Shown: positions 7,989-16,215 of the stretch, one piece after another
Position numbering within the stretch: the stretch's first letter is position 1
Layout of the letters: the number at the start of each line of letters is the position of its first letter
NCBI GenBank assembly: GCA_040380855.1
Contig: JBEIIG010000026.1
Coordinates: 1 to 46,789, forward strand
Direction: 5' to 3'
DNA: 46,789 bases
DNA from: VFMC01 sp040380855
GTDB taxonomy: Bacteria > Actinomycetota > Acidimicrobiia > Acidimicrobiales > Ilumatobacteraceae
Translations under genes and position numbers: made by a program
Notes under the pieces: generated by a model
The model's database searches: none
Seen by the model: the letters and a program-made list of their open reading frames with translations, nothing else
Told to the model about the DNA's origin: nothing

Positions 7989-8396
7989 ATGACACAGATG
8001 TTCGGAATCTTCAACGTGGCCACCTCGGGCATGGGTGCCTACAAGACCTGGCTGAATGCGGTGGCCGACAACATCGCCAACATGAACAACGTGTCGCGCA
8101 CCTCCGAGCCGGCCTTCCAGGAGCGCTTCATCTCGGTGCAGGCCAAGGCCACCGCCGACGAGGTGGGCGAAGGTGTCGAAGTGTCGGGCGTGATGTTCGG
8201 CAGCGCCGACGGCCGGGTGATCTGGGACCCCAGCCACCCCTACGCAGATGCCAACGGCATGGTGCGACACACGTCGATCGACCTCACGGAGCAGATGGTG
8301 TACATGCAACTCGCCCAACGGGGATACCAGGCGAACGTCCGATCGTTCGAGAGCGCCAAAGAGGCGTACGAGTCGCTCCTGTCGATCGGGAAGTGA
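7989..8396 (+). CDS. flgC: flagellar proximal rod protein FlgC
   Basis: Rod component paired with FlgB. It has 135 residues from ATG 7989, with TCAGGAGGTGA upstream. The N-terminal helix has NVATSGMGAYKTWLNAVADNIANMNN, in place of the more usual NAxT motif. The C-terminal part DPSHPYADANGMV and MVYMQLAQRGYQANVRSF matches the family end. The stop overlaps the GTG of fliE (GTGA), indicating translational coupling. Confidence 0.95.
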   Translation: MTQMFGIFNVATSGMGAYKTWLNAVADNIANMNNVSRTSEPAFQERFISVQAKATADEVGEGVEVSGVMFGSADGRVIWDPSHPYADANGMVRHTSIDLTEQMVYMQLAQRGYQANVRSFESAKEAYESLLSIGK

Positions 8397-8716
8397 TCGA
8401 GATGGCCATCGTTCCGATCATGCCCATCACTCCGATCAGTCAGATCGCTGCGCCGAACCAGGTGCAGTCGGCCGCCGCCGCCGGCGGGTCGGGCGGCGCG
8501 TCGTTCGCGTCGATGCTGGCCGACCAACTCGATGCCGTGTCGGCTGCGCAGAACAACGCCGACAACCTCGCTGTGCAGGCCGCGACGGGCGACCTCCAGT
8601 CGATCCAGGACTTCACCATCGCGTCGACCGAGGCGCAGTTGCTCACGCAGCTCACGGTCACCGTGCGCAACCGGGCCGTCGAGGCGTTCAACGACATCAT
8701 GCGGATGCAGGTCTAA
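8393..8716 (+). CDS. fliE: flagellar hook-basal body protein FliE
   Basis: Links the MS ring to the rod and is thought to be the first rod protein exported. It has about 107 residues. I take GTG 8393 because of the GTGA overlap with flgC; ATG 8402 is the alternative. The N-terminus is Pro/Ile-rich. The family core FASMLADQLDAVSAAQNNADNLAV and the C-terminal TEAQLLTQLTVTVRNRAVEAFNDIMRMQV are clear. The fliF ATG starts on the base after the stop. Confidence 0.94.
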   Translation: MIEMAIVPIMPITPISQIAAPNQVQSAAAAGGSGGASFASMLADQLDAVSAAQNNADNLAVQAATGDLQSIQDFTIASTEAQLLTQLTVTVRNRAVEAFNDIMRMQV

Positions 8717-10336
8717 ATGGCAACCAACGACTCCAGCATGATGGGCCGGGCGAAGGATCTCGCCGGCCGACTCACCCCGGTGCAGAAGGTGGCGCTCGGC
8801 GCTGTCGTGCTCACCGTGATCGCGGGCAGCCTCGTGCTGTCGCGAACGAAGGGCAGCACCGAGATGGGTGTGTTGTTCACCGACTCGTCGTCGGCCGACG
8901 CCTCGTCGGTGGTCGATGCGCTTGCAGGCCAAGGTGTCGCCTACGAACTCACCGATGCCGGTCGCACGGTGATGGTGCCCAAGACCGATGTGTACAACCT
9001 GCGCGTCGACATGGCGGGCCAGGGCCTTCCCTCGGCGAACGATGGGTATGCGTTGCTCGACAACCAGGGAATCACCACCTCGGAGTTCCGTCAGCGTGTC
9101 GACTACCAGCGGGCGCTGGAGGGCGAGCTGGCCAAGACCGTGTCGGCACTCGACGGCGTGAAGTCGGCGTCGGTGCACCTGGCCCTGCCCGATGAATCGG
9201 TGTTCGTCGACCAGCCCTCGAGCCCCACGGCGTCGGTGCTGGTGATGGGTGCCATGAGCGGCGGCATCACCGATGAGGAGGTGCAGGCGATCGTGCATCT
9301 GGTGGCTTCGTCGGTGAAGGACATGAAGCCCGAAGGTGTCACGGTCGTCGATGCCAACGGCGTCGTGTTGTCGGCAGCCGGTCAGGCCGGCGGCGCTGCC
9401 GGTACGACGCGCACCAAGTACATCGCCGAGATCGAACAGTCGACCGCCGCCAAGGTGACCGCGATGCTGAGCCGGATGACCGGGCCCAACAAGGTGTCGG
9501 TGTCGGTGAACGCGACCGTCGATCTCGACGAGGTGCAGTCGACCTCGGAAGACTTCACGCCGATCGGCACCGACGAGGCCGGTGGTCTGGTGCAGGCCGA
9601 AAAGACGCTCACCGAGCAGTACGGCAATGCGACCATCAACGGCGATGCCGGTGTGCTCGGCCCGGATGGCGCCACGGTCACACCCGACGCGCCCGTCGAA
9701 GCCGTGACCGGCGCCGACGGCAACACCGACTACCTGAAGGACGAGGCCAGCCGCACCTATGCGCTCGATCGCACCATCTCGCAGACGGTGAAGGTTCCCG
9801 GCACCGTCACCCGTTTGTCGGTGGCAGTCCTCGTCGACGACGTGGCGGTGACCGAGGAGCAGGTCGAGGCCATTCAGGAGATGGTGGCCACCGCCGCAGG
9901 CATCGATGCGGATCGCGGCGACACGGTGACGATCACCCGGCTTCCGTTCGACACGTCGATGATCACCGAGGCCGAGAACGCCGCCAAGGCCGAGGATGCC
10001 GCGGCCAGCCAGGCGCAGATCATGAGCATGGCCCGCACCGGTGCCATCATCCTCGTGATCGTCATCGCCCTCTTCCTCGCCTATCGCAGTGCCAAGCAGG
10101 CCCGCAAGGTGACCGCCATCCCGATCGACATCGGCGAACTCACCACCGCCTACCCACGCTCAGGGAACGCGACACCGCTGGCCATCGAGCCCGGTGCCCG
10201 GATGGATGTGCCGGCCCTGATCGCTGCTCGCCCGCCGACGCCGGAAGAGGAACTGTCGGTGATCGCCGACCAGCGTCCGCAGGAGGTGGCCAACGTGCTG
10301 CGTGCCTGGCTGAATGAGTCGAAGGCCCGCCGCTGA
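8717..10336 (+). CDS. fliF: flagellar MS-ring protein FliF
   Basis: Forms the membrane-supramembrane ring around the export gate and carries the rotor. It has 539 residues from ATG 8717. TM1 is at about 22-40 (VALGAVVLTVIAGSLVL). The ring-building motifs follow, including YQRALEGELAKTVSALDGV and VHLALPDESVF. An Asp/Ala-rich segment lies near 310-345. TM2 is at about 438-458 (GAIILVIVIALFLAY). The last 25 residues, RPQEVANVLRAWLNES, are the known FliG-binding tail. A related tail occurs in the protein encoded at 6320-6904. The stop overlaps fliG by one base. Confidence 0.97.
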   Translation: MATNDSSMMGRAKDLAGRLTPVQKVALGAVVLTVIAGSLVLSRTKGSTEMGVLFTDSSSADASSVVDALAGQGVAYELTDAGRTVMVPKTDVYNLRVDMAGQGLPSANDGYALLDNQGITTSEFRQRVDYQRALEGELAKTVSALDGVKSASVHLALPDESVFVDQPSSPTASVLVMGAMSGGITDEEVQAIVHLVASSVKDMKPEGVTVVDANGVVLSAAGQAGGAAGTTRTKYIAEIEQSTAAKVTAMLSRMTGPNKVSVSVNATVDLDEVQSTSEDFTPIGTDEAGGLVQAEKTLTEQYGNATINGDAGVLGPDGATVTPDAPVEAVTGADGNTDYLKDEASRTYALDRTISQTVKVPGTVTRLSVAVLVDDVAVTEEQVEAIQEMVATAAGIDADRGDTVTITRLPFDTSMITEAENAAKAEDAAASQAQIMSMARTGAIILVIVIALFLAYRSAKQARKVTAIPIDIGELTTAYPRSGNATPLAIEPGARMDVPALIAARPPTPEEELSVIADQRPQEVANVLRAWLNESKARR

Positions 10337-11352
10337 TGATCGAGTCGGCCTCTGCACAGATGACCGGCGCCCAGAAGGCGGCCATCCTGCTGCTGTCCCT
10401 CGGCACCGAGGGTTCGGCCAAGGTGATGTCGCTCCTCGGCGAGACCGAGGTGACCCAGATCACCGCCGAGATCGTGAAGGCTGGCTCGATCAGCCGCGAG
10501 GAGAGCACCTCGACGCTCGAAGAGTTCGCCACACTGCTGGTGGCGGGCGGTCGGGTGGCCTCGGGTGGTCCCGAGGCGGCGCGCGGCATGCTCGAGGCAT
10601 CGCTCGGCGCCGAACGTGCCGCAGCCATCCTCGAGGGCCTCTACCAGTCGATGGTGAAGGGTCCCTTCGACTTCCTGAAGAACGCCGATCCCCGCCAGAT
10701 CCTCAACTTCCTCTCGGCCGAGCACCCGCAGACCATTGCGCTCGTGGTGGCCCACGCCCACCCCGACATCGCCGCACAGGTGGTGGGTGGCCTGCCCGAA
10801 GAGGTGCAGCGGGCCGTGTCGGTGCGCATCGCCATGCTCGAGCCCAGTTCGCCCGAGGTGATCGCCCAGATCGAGGCGATGCTCGAGCGGCGACTGTCGT
10901 CGAGCGTGAAGAACCAGGAGACGAAGATGGCCGATGGCGTGCAGACGCTGATCGAGATCCTGAACCGCTCCGATCGTGCGACCGAACGGTCGATCTTCGA
11001 AGGCCTCGACGACCACAACGGTGAACTCGCCGACGAAGTGCGTTCGCGCATGTTCGTGTTCGAAGACATCGTCACGCTCGACGACCGCTCGGTGCAGCTC
11101 GTGCTGCGCCAGGTGGAGGCGAAGGAATTGGCGACGGCGTTGAAGGGCGTGAAGCAGGAAGTGCGCGACAAGATCATGCGCAACATGTCCGAACGCGCCG
11201 CCCAGAACCTCGCCGAAGAGATCACCCTGCTCGGTCCGGTGAAGATGAAGACCGTCGAAGAGTCGCAGGGTGGCATCGTGCGAGTGATCCGCGCGCTCGA
11301 GGAGAGCGGTCAGATCGTCATCACCCGCGGTGCCGACGAATACGTGAGCTGA
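10336..11352 (+). CDS. fliG: flagellar motor switch protein FliG
   Basis: Rotor protein that receives torque from the stators. It has 338 residues, and its ATG overlaps the fliF stop (TGATG). The N-terminal domain (MTGAQKAAILLLSLG, about 11-25) binds FliF. The middle domain has the EHPQTIALVVAHAHPDIAA motif near 130-148 that contacts FliM. The C-terminal domain has FEDIVTLDDRSVQLVLRQVE and MSERAAQNLAEEI with the alternating charges of the torque helix. Length and motifs are standard. A 150-base gap with a weak GC hairpin precedes fliI. Confidence 0.97.
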   Translation: MIESASAQMTGAQKAAILLLSLGTEGSAKVMSLLGETEVTQITAEIVKAGSISREESTSTLEEFATLLVAGGRVASGGPEAARGMLEASLGAERAAAILEGLYQSMVKGPFDFLKNADPRQILNFLSAEHPQTIALVVAHAHPDIAAQVVGGLPEEVQRAVSVRIAMLEPSSPEVIAQIEAMLERRLSSSVKNQETKMADGVQTLIEILNRSDRATERSIFEGLDDHNGELADEVRSRMFVFEDIVTLDDRSVQLVLRQVEAKELATALKGVKQEVRDKIMRNMSERAAQNLAEEITLLGPVKMKTVEESQGGIVRVIRALEESGQIVITRGADEYVS

Positions 11353-11502
11353 CCCCTTCGGCGGGGAGGCGTGAATCCCCCGCGAGGCACCCACGCACCT
11401 CCATGACGCCACCGGGATCTCCGGACGGTTGCAGGCACGGCGAACCAGGGATGGCGCCGCCAGGGTCGACGGAACGGCACCGAAGCACAGACCAGGAGTC
11501 AG

Positions 11503-12873
11503 ATGTCCGCCCCTCCCGTTGCGTTGAAGCATCAACTCACCGGTGTCCTCGACCAGGCTCGGGCTGCGGCAGTGCCGCAGCGCACCGGAGCCATCAGTCG
11601 GGTGCTCGGTCTGCGCTTCGACGTCGAGGGGCTCGACCTGCCGATCGGTGCCACGGTGCGCGTGCTCGACAACGGCATCGACCTGGCCGGTGAAGTGGTA
11701 GCCGTCGGCTCGGGCTCGGTCACCTGCATGCCGTTCGGTGAGGTGAAGGGGTTGCGTGTCGGTGCCCGTGTCTCGGGCAGCGAGAAGCCCTCGTCGATCG
11801 GCGTCGGGCCGCAGCTGCTGGGTCGAGTGATCGATGCGCTCGGTCGTCCGCTCGACGACCGCGGGCCCATCCCGGGTCTGGTCGACGTGGAGATCGACGG
11901 CGAGCCGCCGCATCCGCTGCGCCGCGCCAAAGTCGATCTGCCGATGTCGCTCGGCGTCCGTGCATGGGACACGCTCATCCCTGCCGGCCGCGGGCAGCGT
12001 GTGGGCGTGTTCGCCGGTTCGGGCGTGGGCAAGTCGACGCTGATGGGCATGATCGCCCGCAACACCGCGGCCGATGTGAATGTGGTCGCCCTGATCGGTG
12101 AACGTGGCCGTGAGGTGCGCGAGTTCGTCGAGAGCGACCTCGGCCCCGAAGGCCTCGCCCGGTCGGTGCTGGTGATCGCCACCTCCGACAGCCCGGCACT
12201 GGTGCGCCTGCGTGCCGCGTTCGTCGCCACCCGGATCGCCGAGTACTTCCGCGACCAGGGCAACGACGTGATGTTGATGATGGACTCGCTCACTCGGTTC
12301 TGCATGGCGCAGCGTGAAATCGGACTGTCGGCGGGCGAACCTCCCACCAGTCGCGGCTATCCGCCGAGCGTGTTCTCGCTGCTGCCGCGTCTGCTCGAGC
12401 GAGCCGGAGCGGCCGAACGGGGCTCGATCACCGGCCTCTACACCGTGCTCGTCGACGGCGACGACCACAACGAACCGATCTCCGACGCCGCCCGCTCGAT
12501 CCTCGATGGCCACGTGGTGCTCTCGCGCAAGCTGGCGCACGCCAACCACTATCCGGCCATCGACGTACTCGCCTCGATCTCGCGTGTGTCGGGTGCAGTG
12601 ACCACGCCCGAACAGCGTCGCCTCATGGGCGAGTTGCGGCAGTTGATGGCTGCCGAGGCCGAGGCCCGCGACCTGATCGAGATCGGCGCGTATGTGCCGG
12701 GCACCAACCCGGTGGTCGACCGTGCCGTCGCCCTACGCGAGCCCATCCGCGAGTTCCTCCGTCAGTCGGTCGACGACCGATGGAACGCGGCACAGTCGTT
12801 CGATCGTCTGGCGAGCCTGCTTGCCAGTCCGGGCGTCGGCAACACCGTTGCTCGCATGGGCGGTGGGCAGTGA
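11503..12873 (+). CDS. fliI: flagellar export ATPase FliI
   Basis: F1-beta-like ATPase that unloads chaperones and feeds substrates to the export gate. It has 456 residues from ATG 11503, with CAGGAGTC upstream. The Walker A loop is GSGVGKST at 172-179. Walker B ends at D261 (VMLMMDSLTRFCMAQREIG). The segment PPTSRGYPPSVFSLLPRLLERAG and the C-terminal LIEIGAYVPGTNPVVDRAV are typical of FliI/YscN. It is preceded by a 150-base untranslated gap, so it may have its own promoter. The stop overlaps the fliJ GTG. Confidence 0.97.
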   Translation: MSAPPVALKHQLTGVLDQARAAAVPQRTGAISRVLGLRFDVEGLDLPIGATVRVLDNGIDLAGEVVAVGSGSVTCMPFGEVKGLRVGARVSGSEKPSSIGVGPQLLGRVIDALGRPLDDRGPIPGLVDVEIDGEPPHPLRRAKVDLPMSLGVRAWDTLIPAGRGQRVGVFAGSGVGKSTLMGMIARNTAADVNVVALIGERGREVREFVESDLGPEGLARSVLVIATSDSPALVRLRAAFVATRIAEYFRDQGNDVMLMMDSLTRFCMAQREIGLSAGEPPTSRGYPPSVFSLLPRLLERAGAAERGSITGLYTVLVDGDDHNEPISDAARSILDGHVVLSRKLAHANHYPAIDVLASISRVSGAVTTPEQRRLMGELRQLMAAEAEARDLIEIGAYVPGTNPVVDRAVALREPIREFLRQSVDDRWNAAQSFDRLASLLASPGVGNTVARMGGGQ

Positions 12874-13328
12874 ACCAGAAGCGGCTTGCCGCGGTGCTGC
12901 GCATCCGCACCCTCCAGGAGCGTGGGGCTCGTGGTGAACTCGCCCGCACGCGACGCGATCATCACCGTGCTCGCACGGTGGAGGAACGCACCTGGTCGCA
13001 GCTCGATGAGCTGGCACCTCCGGTGGTACGTGGTACCACGGCGAGCGATCTCGAGAGTCGTCGCACACGCGTCGAGGCCGGCCTGTTGAGCGTTCACTCG
13101 CTACATGTCGAGACCGTGCGCACCCACGAGTCGATGCAGACGGCCAAGCACGAGTGGACGATCGCAGCCCGCCGGGTGGAGGCCCTCGAGCGCCTGGCCG
13201 AACGTATCGGCGAAGCCGAGCGGCTCGAGTCGACTCGGCTGGCAGGGAACGAGATCGACGACCTCGTGCTGGCCCGCCGTGGTCGTGAGGGTGGCCACGA
13301 GGGAACATCTGCCGGAGTTGCACCGTGA
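12870..13328 (+). CDS. fliJ: FliJ-like export chaperone
   Basis: Predicted coiled-coil central stalk of the FliH-FliI-FliJ complex. It has 152 residues from GTG 12870, which overlaps the fliI stop as GTGA; the open frame upstream is a fliI shadow. The sequence is almost wholly charged helix (RLAAVLRIRTLQERGARGELARTR, then KHEWTIAARRVEALERLAERIGEAE), as expected for a two-helix FliJ hairpin. FliJ sequences diverge strongly, so the call rests mainly on position between fliI and the hook genes, size and heptad character. It ends in a GTGA overlap with the next gene. Confidence 0.8.
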   Translation: MNQKRLAAVLRIRTLQERGARGELARTRRDHHRARTVEERTWSQLDELAPPVVRGTTASDLESRRTRVEAGLLSVHSLHVETVRTHESMQTAKHEWTIAARRVEALERLAERIGEAERLESTRLAGNEIDDLVLARRGREGGHEGTSAGVAP

Positions 13329-14044
13329 CCGCCCCGGCCGGCATCGGTGCCGTTCAGGCACGGATCGGAGCGATCGAGTCGCGGCTCGGTGTCGCGAGGT
13401 CGCGCGCTGCGCAGATGGGCAGCGCACCAGTCCTCAACGACCAGACCGGTGCGTCCGTCTCGGCGCTCCCGCTCGGGTTCGCCGACGTCGCAGCCACTGT
13501 CGACGACCAGCTGGGTGCACTGGCCGGCGCTGCCGGAGCCGGCGACTTCGCCGGCTCGGTACGCCCGATGGGCGTGGGTACCACCGCCGTGTACAACCCG
13601 CTGATGGGCGCTGCCCCCGCGGCGGGGCTCGCAACCACCTGGTCGGGCCCCGACGCAGTCGGTGCCGCCGTTCCCCACGCCTCGACGTTCAATGCCGCCG
13701 GGGCCCGCTGGGGTATTCCGCCGACCGTGCTGGCGGGGATGGCCTACGTCGAGTCGCGGTTCCGCAACGATGTCGTGAGCGAGGCAGGTGCGGTGGGGAT
13801 GATGCAGTTCCTGCCCACCACGGCCGCCTCGATGGGAGTGAACCCGCTCGACACCGACTCGGCGATCGACGGCGCGGCGCGCTACCTGCGCAACGCGCTC
13901 GACCGCTTCGGATCGCTCGACATGGCCATCGGTGCCTACAACATCGGGCCCGGCGCCATGGCACGCGCGGGCGCAGTGGTGCCCGGGACACAAGCAGATC
14001 GATACGTGGCGGCCGTGAAGGCCGCTGCGGGGAGGATGTCATGA
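13325..14044 (+). CDS. flagellar lytic transglycosylase (SLT domain)
   Basis: Peptidoglycan-cleaving enzyme likely to open the wall for the growing rod, the job done by the C-terminal half of FlgJ in proteobacteria. It has 239 residues from GTG 13325, coupled to fliJ. The first 115 residues are a helical then Gly/Ala-rich region without a clear signal peptide, so it may leave through the flagellar gate. The SLT domain spans about 120-235: catalytic Glu143 in AYVESRFRN, then GAVGMMQFLPTTA and AIGAYNIGPGAM. Position between fliJ and fliK supports a flagellar role. Confidence 0.92.
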   Translation: MTAPAGIGAVQARIGAIESRLGVARSRAAQMGSAPVLNDQTGASVSALPLGFADVAATVDDQLGALAGAAGAGDFAGSVRPMGVGTTAVYNPLMGAAPAAGLATTWSGPDAVGAAVPHASTFNAAGARWGIPPTVLAGMAYVESRFRNDVVSEAGAVGMMQFLPTTAASMGVNPLDTDSAIDGAARYLRNALDRFGSLDMAIGAYNIGPGAMARAGAVVPGTQADRYVAAVKAAAGRMS

Positions 14045-15585
14045 CCGCAGTCGGAACCGGTCTCGTCGGTGGGCCTTCGTCGGCCGCCACCCTGGTCGAC
14101 CTCGCGTCGGCTCGCAGTGGCGGGTCGAATGTCGGCACCGATGGTGGCTTCGAGGCGCTGTTCAGCCGCACACTCGAAGCCGACGACCTGTCGAGCACCC
14201 CGAACGCTGTTCGCGACGAGCGTGGACGTAGACCCGACGCTGAAGACTCGGTCGGCCGAGTCGATCGGACAGCGGGCGACGACCGCCGGCGGAACGTGAC
14301 GAACGACGACGCGCGGGTGCGGCGCTCCGACCACCCCGGTCGCGATCGGTCCGGGCCCGACGACGCCGCCTCGGCGGCCCAGGGGAGCGACACCACGGTG
14401 GTCGACGAGCCCGACGAGGCCGACGAGTCGCGGCGCACGGATGCAGCGGTCGCCTCGATGGTGGCAGTCGTTCCTGCGACGCCGGGTGTCGTCGCACCGG
14501 GCGGGGCCATCGCCGTGACCCCGACTGTGGGCACCGGTATGGCGCTCGACGGAGCAGCCGTCGAGTTGATCAGCGACACTGCGGTGGCGCAGGACGGTGC
14601 AGCGCCAGGTCTGCAGGCGGTGCCGCAGGCCCTCGACCAGCCCATCGCAGCGGCCGGTCCTGGCGAGCCCACCCCCGAGGCGTTCACCCAACTCGTCGCG
14701 GGCGCATCCGATGCGATGAACCGACTCGAGCAGTCGGCAGTGGCGGCCACGGAACTCGTTCCGACGGCGCCATCCGCTGCTGCCGACACGACGGACAGCC
14801 CAGTCCCGGTGCTACCGGGTTCGGCAGGCGCGGGCACCGGTGGGGTCGTCGGCACACCGACGGCGCAGGGCTCGCCGACCGAACCCGCCGCCGCTCCGGC
14901 CCCGGCCGCCGTCGACCACGCTGTGCCCACGACGGCGGCGCCCTCGACGGAAGCGGTGGAGGCCGCTGCGGCGGCCGCGATGGAGCCGGTGGCGGTTCGC
15001 TCCGGAGCTGACGAGCCGGTGGTGTCGGCAGCGGCCCCGCAGCGCTCGTCGGCGTCGACCGACGCCGCTGTCTCGGCGGCTGCGCACGCCGGGCGCCCCA
15101 CGACCGACGCTGCCACGGCAAGCGCTGCGCCGACTGGCCCAGCGGTGCCTGCGGGGGCCGACCAACTCGCCGACCTCCGGCGGATGCGTGAACGGGCAGC
15201 GCTCGGCGGTGCCCGTGGTGGCTCGATGAGCGTCGATCTGTCCGACGAGGGCCTCGGCCCGCTCACCCTGCACGCCCAGCAGAGCGCAGGCGGACTGCAC
15301 CTCACCTTGAACGCGGCCGATCCGGCCACTCGCGATCTGCTCAGCCGCCAGGAGGCCGCATTGCGCAGCGATCTCGAGGCCTCCGGCGCAACCCTCGGCT
15401 CGCTCGACATCCAGCAGGCCGGTGCCCGGTCATCGGGTGGCCGCGGCAGCGGCGCTGGCGAACAGGCAACCCCCCGATCACCGCTCATCTCGTCGAGCGC
15501 CACCAGCCCGGCGGCGTCGACCGTCGGCGCCCTCGCTCGTTCCAGTCGCACGGCGTCATCCGACGGCGTCGATCTGCTCATCTGA
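14041..15585 (+). CDS. fliK: flagellar hook-length control protein FliK
   Basis: Molecular ruler that is secreted during hook growth and triggers the FlhB substrate switch. It has 514 residues from ATG 14041, overlapping the previous stop as ATGA; the open frame upstream is a shadow of fliJ and the transglycosylase gene. Residues 1-370 are low-complexity, rich in Ala, Pro, Thr, Asp and Val, as expected for an extended ruler. The Flg_hook domain lies at about 390-460 (SMSVDLSDEGLGPLTLHAQQ, then RDLLSRQEAALRSDLEASG). A Ser/Ala/Arg-rich tail follows. Precedes flgD. Confidence 0.9.
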   Translation: MTAVGTGLVGGPSSAATLVDLASARSGGSNVGTDGGFEALFSRTLEADDLSSTPNAVRDERGRRPDAEDSVGRVDRTAGDDRRRNVTNDDARVRRSDHPGRDRSGPDDAASAAQGSDTTVVDEPDEADESRRTDAAVASMVAVVPATPGVVAPGGAIAVTPTVGTGMALDGAAVELISDTAVAQDGAAPGLQAVPQALDQPIAAAGPGEPTPEAFTQLVAGASDAMNRLEQSAVAATELVPTAPSAAADTTDSPVPVLPGSAGAGTGGVVGTPTAQGSPTEPAAAPAPAAVDHAVPTTAAPSTEAVEAAAAAAMEPVAVRSGADEPVVSAAAPQRSSASTDAAVSAAAHAGRPTTDAATASAAPTGPAVPAGADQLADLRRMRERAALGGARGGSMSVDLSDEGLGPLTLHAQQSAGGLHLTLNAADPATRDLLSRQEAALRSDLEASGATLGSLDIQQAGARSSGGRGSGAGEQATPRSPLISSSATSPAASTVGALARSSRTASSDGVDLLI

Positions 15586-15607
15586 CCAACCGACCAGGAG
15601 ATCAATC

Positions 15608-16156
15608 GTGACCATCACCCCGATCGGACGCACCACAGCGATGACCGCGACGTCGGTGCCCGCTGCCAACGCAACGGCGACCCCGACCACCGGCACGTCC
15701 GGGACCTCCGGCACCACCGGAACCACCGGCACGTCCGGAACCGGGACCACGTCGCCCACCGCCAACCCGGCGATGCTCGACCGCGACGCGTTCTTGAAGC
15801 TGCTCGTCGCCCAGTTGCGCTTCCAAGACCCGAACAAGCCGATGGACTCGGCCGAGATGGTGTCGCAGTCGGCCTCGCTGTCGGTCGTCGACAAGCTCGA
15901 TCAGATCTCCGAGGTGCTCGCGACGAGCGGAACCACCAACCGCCTGTCGCTCGGCAGTTCGATCATCGGCAAGCAGATCACCTTCGCCGACCCTGACGGC
16001 AAGACGCAGACCGCGATCGCCTCGTCGATCAGCTTCGACGGTTCGTCGATGGTGGTCCGCGCCGGCACGTTCGACGTCCCTGCCGACGCCATTCGCTCGG
16101 TCGCTGCAGCACCCGTTCAGGCTGCAGCACCCGTCGAGGGTGCAGCAGCCAGCTGA
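15608..16156 (+). CDS. flgD: flagellar hook assembly protein FlgD
   Basis: Scaffold cap for hook polymerisation. It has 182 residues. I take GTG 15608 with CAGGAG at 15595-15600. Residues about 20-50 are a low-complexity Thr/Gly/Ser run built from TGT, SGT and TTG units, encoded by repetitive ACC/GGC DNA. The conserved FlgD core follows: DAFLKLLVAQLRFQDPNKPMD and EMVSQSASLSVVDKLDQI. The C-terminal part has GSSIIGKQITFADPDGKTQ and is short, so the usual FnIII-like and tudor-like domains are reduced or missing. It lies between fliK and flgE as usual. Confidence 0.92.
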   Translation: MTITPIGRTTAMTATSVPAANATATPTTGTSGTSGTTGTTGTSGTGTTSPTANPAMLDRDAFLKLLVAQLRFQDPNKPMDSAEMVSQSASLSVVDKLDQISEVLATSGTTNRLSLGSSIIGKQITFADPDGKTQTAIASSISFDGSSMVVRAGTFDVPADAIRSVAAAPVQAAAPVEGAAAS

Positions 16157-16215
16157 TCACCCCGTCCGTCAACCAGGCATTTCCCGTACTCAACCGCACC
16201 ACAAAGGAACCCACC

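Noticed and set aside
11353..11502. Terminator between fliG and fliI
   Set aside because: Only a 6-bp GC stem with an 11-base loop near 11359-11381; much weaker than the other hairpins.
10150..12549. 799-codon open frame on the minus strand across fliF, fliG and fliI
   Set aside because: It lies wholly opposite strongly conserved genes, is rich in His, Arg and Asp, and has no family motif. High GC content opens such antisense frames.
12762..13097. Minus-strand frame opposite fliJ
   Set aside because: No ribosome binding site or family match; fliJ is coupled on the plus strand.
13105..14040. N-terminal extension of the fliK frame back into fliJ
   Set aside because: ATG 14041 gives the ATGA coupling seen elsewhere; the extension overlaps fliJ and the transglycosylase gene and is Arg-rich shadow sequence.
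13689..15605. 638-codon minus-strand open frame opposite fliK
   Set aside because: It mirrors the low-complexity fliK coding sequence and has no start signal or motif.
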